Assembly (NCBI RefSeq): GCF_030123505.1
Contig: NZ_CP126115.1
Coordinates: 1,626,001 to 1,690,000, forward strand
Reading direction: 5' to 3'
Source: Neobacillus sp. YX16
Lineage (GTDB): Bacteria; Bacillota; Bacilli; Bacillales; Cytobacillaceae
DNA: 64,000 nt
Shown here: in pieces, positions 62,133 through 64,000 of the stretch
Layout of the letters: each line of letters opens with the position of its first letter
Numbering within the stretch: position 1 is the stretch's first letter
Made by a program: the position numbers and the translations under genes
The notes under the pieces: model-generated
What the model was told of the DNA's origin: nothing
Database searches by the model: none
The model's input: only the letters and a program-made list of their open reading frames with translations

Positions 62133-62499
62133 GGCTGTGTTAAAGGAAACTGTTGATTTTGAACCCTGTTGATTTATGCGGAAGGCGCGAGACTCCTCGA
62201 AAATGCTATCGCATTTCCTTCGTGCGTGGGCAGATTCGAGGATGAAAATCAGTGTCCTGCAGGATGATGGGACAGGGGAGACCCCGCTTATCTCTTAGCG
62301 CCGAGGAGTAGGAAAAGCGGAAGCGCCTTGTACAGCCCCGACAAGCGCTGGAGGGCCTAACGATGAAGTCGTTCTTTGACTTCAACGTTGGGACCGAAGC
62401 GACTCGAGGGGCTAGGCGCTGCAGCTAGACAGGCTTCCCGAACCGCCTGCGGAAAGCGAAGCGCATGGAGCACAAATCAACTGGCCATATAACACAGCC
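62133..62499. repeat. Dispersed palindromic repeat, family B, copy 3, interrupted by family A
   Basis: Ends GGCTGTGTTAA (62133-62143) / TAACACAGCC (62490-62499), with the internal GTTGATTTATGCGG...GCACAAATCAAC and the GAGACTCC...GGAGACCCCGC motifs also found at 58561-58694. The right half is separated from the left by a complete family A element. Confidence 0.85.
62311..62432 (-). repeat. Dispersed intergenic repeat, family A, copy 2 (nested)
   Basis: Reverse-complement match of the ends of 9645-9768: it begins GGAAAAGCGGAAGCGCCTTG and ends GGCGCTGCAGCTAGACA. The internal hairpin sequence differs (TGAAGTC...GACTTCA). Confidence 0.85.
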
Positions 62500-62527
62500 T
62501 TACATTTAAAATGAAAGAGGGATACCA

Positions 62528-62977
62528 ATGCCTAGCGAACTGCAACAAATAGAATTAGCTATCCCCATAACCGTGATTTGGGACTTCATTAGAGATGCAA
62601 ATAATTGGGCGCCGCTTGTGCCTGGTTATATACAGCATGAACAAATGAATGACAACATAATAACGTGGGATTTTAAAAGTGACCTTGGCATAATGAAAAA
62701 AAAGGTAAGTCTGGTTATTGATATTAAAGAGTGGAACGAACCGAATAGAGTAAGCTTTGAATTAAGGCGTACGAATGAAAAGTATATTGGTGAAGGTTAT
62801 TTTGAAGCACAAGCACTCAATAAAAATAAAACAAGGTTGACAGCATTTCTTGAAATTAATGCGAGTGGAGCACTAGGTTCATTGGCAAATTCGCTTTTTA
62901 AAAATGCGATTCCAATATCAACGGATGAAGTGGCCTCAGCCATCTCTTTAAAACTGGAAGAATTCAACAAAAGGTGA
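62528..62977 (+). CDS. SRPBCC (CoxG/polyketide cyclase-like) family protein
   Basis: A 149-residue START/SRPBCC-fold protein: early IPITVIWDFIRDANNWAPLVPGY, a beta-rich middle, and a C-terminal helix (SLANSLFKNAIPISTDEVASAISLKLEEF). The fold binds hydrophobic ligands in a deep cavity; CoxG-like members attach to membranes. GAGGG ribosome site about eight bases upstream. It stands alone before ppc and has its own terminator. Confidence 0.82.
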   Translation: MPSELQQIELAIPITVIWDFIRDANNWAPLVPGYIQHEQMNDNIITWDFKSDLGIMKKKVSLVIDIKEWNEPNRVSFELRRTNEKYIGEGYFEAQALNKNKTRLTAFLEINASGALGSLANSLFKNAIPISTDEVASAISLKLEEFNKR

Positions 62978-62988
62978 TAAATTGCAGT

Positions 62989-63022
62989 AACAATTCGAAA
63001 AAAATTCGGGTTGTTTTTTTTT
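62989..63022 (+). terminator. Terminator of the SRPBCC gene
   Basis: AACAATTCGAA / TTCGGGTTGTT stem (two G-T pairs) followed by a long T-run. Confidence 0.82.
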
Positions 63023-63037
63023 ATTATTTAAAAAATT

Positions 63038-63066
63038 TATAACATGAGGCCAAAAGATATGTTATA
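63038..63066. promoter_or_regulatory. Palindrome upstream of ppc
   Basis: TATAACAT (63038-63045) / ATGTTATA (63059-63066), perfect 8-bp arms with a 13-base spacer, about 50 bases before the ppc start and overlapping a likely -10 region. Operator candidate. Confidence 0.45.
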
Positions 63067-63116
63067 TTAATAAATAAAAAATTTAGTCAATTAACTAGTA
63101 CAGGGAAGGTGAAAGC

Positions 63117-64000
63117 ATGAATACAGAATTGAAGATGAACGACAGCAGTCTTCCACTTCGCCGCGATGTTAAATTACTTGGGCAAATACTTGGTGAAATC
63201 CTTGTCAATCATGGTGGAACTGAACTATTAGATAAAGTGGAAAAAATAAGAATGACGTGTAAAACACTTAGAATCCATTTTAATCAAGACATTTATACTG
63301 AATTAAAACAAGAGATTACAAACCTCAGCAGCCCAATGAGAAAACAAGTCATTCGAGCCTTTTCGATGTATTTTCATTTGATAAACATAGCTGAACAAAA
63401 TCACCGAATTCGTAGAAAAAGACAATATCATTTGCAGGACGATTCAATTGTTCAACCCGATTCTATTGAGAGTGCGATTCTTTCTTTAAAGGAAAACAAT
63501 ATTGATGAAAATATGATTCAGGAAGTCCTTAACAAAATGTCACTTGAGTTGGTTATTACAGCGCACCCTACAGAAGCAGCGAAGCGTTCTATATTAGAAA
63601 TTCAACAACGTATTGCCGTTATATTAAAGAAGCTCGACCATCCATTATTAACAACAAGAGAACGTCTCAAGTTAGAAGAAAGTTTGTTTAATGAAGTAAC
63701 AATTCTCTGGCAGACAGATGAACTTCGCCATACTAAGCCGACGGTATTGGATGAGGTCCGAAATGGACTTTATTATTTTGATCAGACATTATTTGAAGTC
63801 CTTCCAGAAATCCATCGGGAAGTAGAAGATTGCTTAGAGAAAAACTTTTCTACTAAAAATTGGGATGTTCCTAATTTTCTTAAATTTGGATCATGGATTG
63901 GCGGCGACAGGGACGGTAATCCAAACGTTACTCCAGAGGTCACATGGGAGACGTTACATAAGCAGCGGAAGCTTGTCTTAAGAAAATATAAAAATGTCCT
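63117..64000 (+). CDS. ppc: Phosphoenolpyruvate carboxylase, N-terminal part (cut by window edge)
   Basis: Carboxylates PEP to oxaloacetate to refill the TCA cycle. The visible 294 residues carry the family signatures: catalytic His150 in VITAHPTEA with its Arg (KRSILEIQ) and the GGDRDGNPNVT motif near the window end. The ATG at 63117 lies behind GGGAAGG. About two thirds of the protein is missing beyond 64000. PEP carboxylase is not universal in Bacillus; most rely on pyruvate carboxylase. Confidence 0.95.
   Translation, partial: MNTELKMNDSSLPLRRDVKLLGQILGEILVNHGGTELLDKVEKIRMTCKTLRIHFNQDIYTELKQEITNLSSPMRKQVIRAFSMYFHLINIAEQNHRIRRKRQYHLQDDSIVQPDSIESAILSLKENNIDENMIQEVLNKMSLELVITAHPTEAAKRSILEIQQRIAVILKKLDHPLLTTRERLKLEESLFNEVTILWQTDELRHTKPTVLDEVRNGLYYFDQTLFEVLPEIHREVEDCLEKNFSTKNWDVPNFLKFGSWIGGDRDGNPNVTPEVTWETLHKQRKLVLRKYKNV

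Overview
The window looks like the chromosome of a spore-forming, PHB-accumulating member of the Bacillaceae (Bacillus/Neobacillus/Priestia type). The reasons are AT-rich DNA, strong GGAGG-type ribosome binding sites, frequent TTG/GTG starts, and spore genes (cotO, a cotY/cotZ-type gene, spoVAC-AD-AEb, yjcZ, spoVIF). Gene order in 1-14.6 kb follows the yjbN-yjcH region of B. subtilis, and there is a class IV polyhydroxyalkanoate (PHA) locus. No name was checked by database search.

Layout. 1-14.6 kb is a conserved core: the nadK end, a pseudouridine synthase, prpE, a CPA2 antiporter, fabI behind a textbook FapR box, spore coat genes, the spoVA operon, yjcZ, spoVIF, and the yjcD-yjcF-yjcG-yjcH group on the minus strand. 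A tRNA-Val(GAC) follows at 14778-14850. 15-30.7 kb is a catabolic region: a lone pdxS behind a sigma-54 promoter, a DUF3870 gene behind a sigma-A promoter with a cre-like site and a palindrome, then a tight ten-gene operon (CoA-transferase A and B, thiolase, two class III aminotransferases, aldehyde dehydrogenase, M81 peptidase family protein, GNAT, lysine 2,3-aminomutase KamA, YokU), an amino acid permease and a glutamate dehydrogenase. A group IIC intron sits directly behind the glutamate dehydrogenase terminator. At 32864-32906 the 3' half of the tRNA-Val recurs in direct orientation, so the roughly 18 kb in between has the geometry of a tRNA-targeted genomic island.

33-42 kb holds a LiaI/LiaH (PspA)-like pair, an FMN reductase, a YknWXYZ-type efflux system, an orphan trpB, an AarF/UbiB kinase and a YitT-like protein. 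42.5-48.2 kb is the PHA locus: an SDR reductase, two PhaR-like proteins around a phasin-like protein, and PhaC, flanked by two alpha/beta hydrolases. 48.3-58.4 kb carries two signalling modules, each a response regulator plus histidine kinase; one sits with PepSY proteins and one with an ABC transporter, and a further ABC pair lies between them. 58.8-64 kb has an IDEAL-domain protein, a lone PabA/TrpG, a YiiX-like cysteine peptidase, a YczE-type membrane protein, an SRPBCC protein and the start of PEP carboxylase.

How it works together. The island encodes what looks like a complete route from lysine to acetyl-CoA and succinate. KamA makes beta-lysine, the GNAT may acetylate it, one aminotransferase gives a 3-keto acid, the CoA-transferase and thiolase could cut it without a separate beta-keto acid cleavage enzyme, the M81 protein could deacetylate the C4 fragment, and the second aminotransferase and the aldehyde dehydrogenase would take GABA to succinate. 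Glutamate dehydrogenase would recycle glutamate and PdxS would support PLP supply. This scheme is inference from gene content and is the most interesting part of the window. Two families of dispersed palindromic repeats also occur, one nested inside the other at 62.1-62.5 kb.
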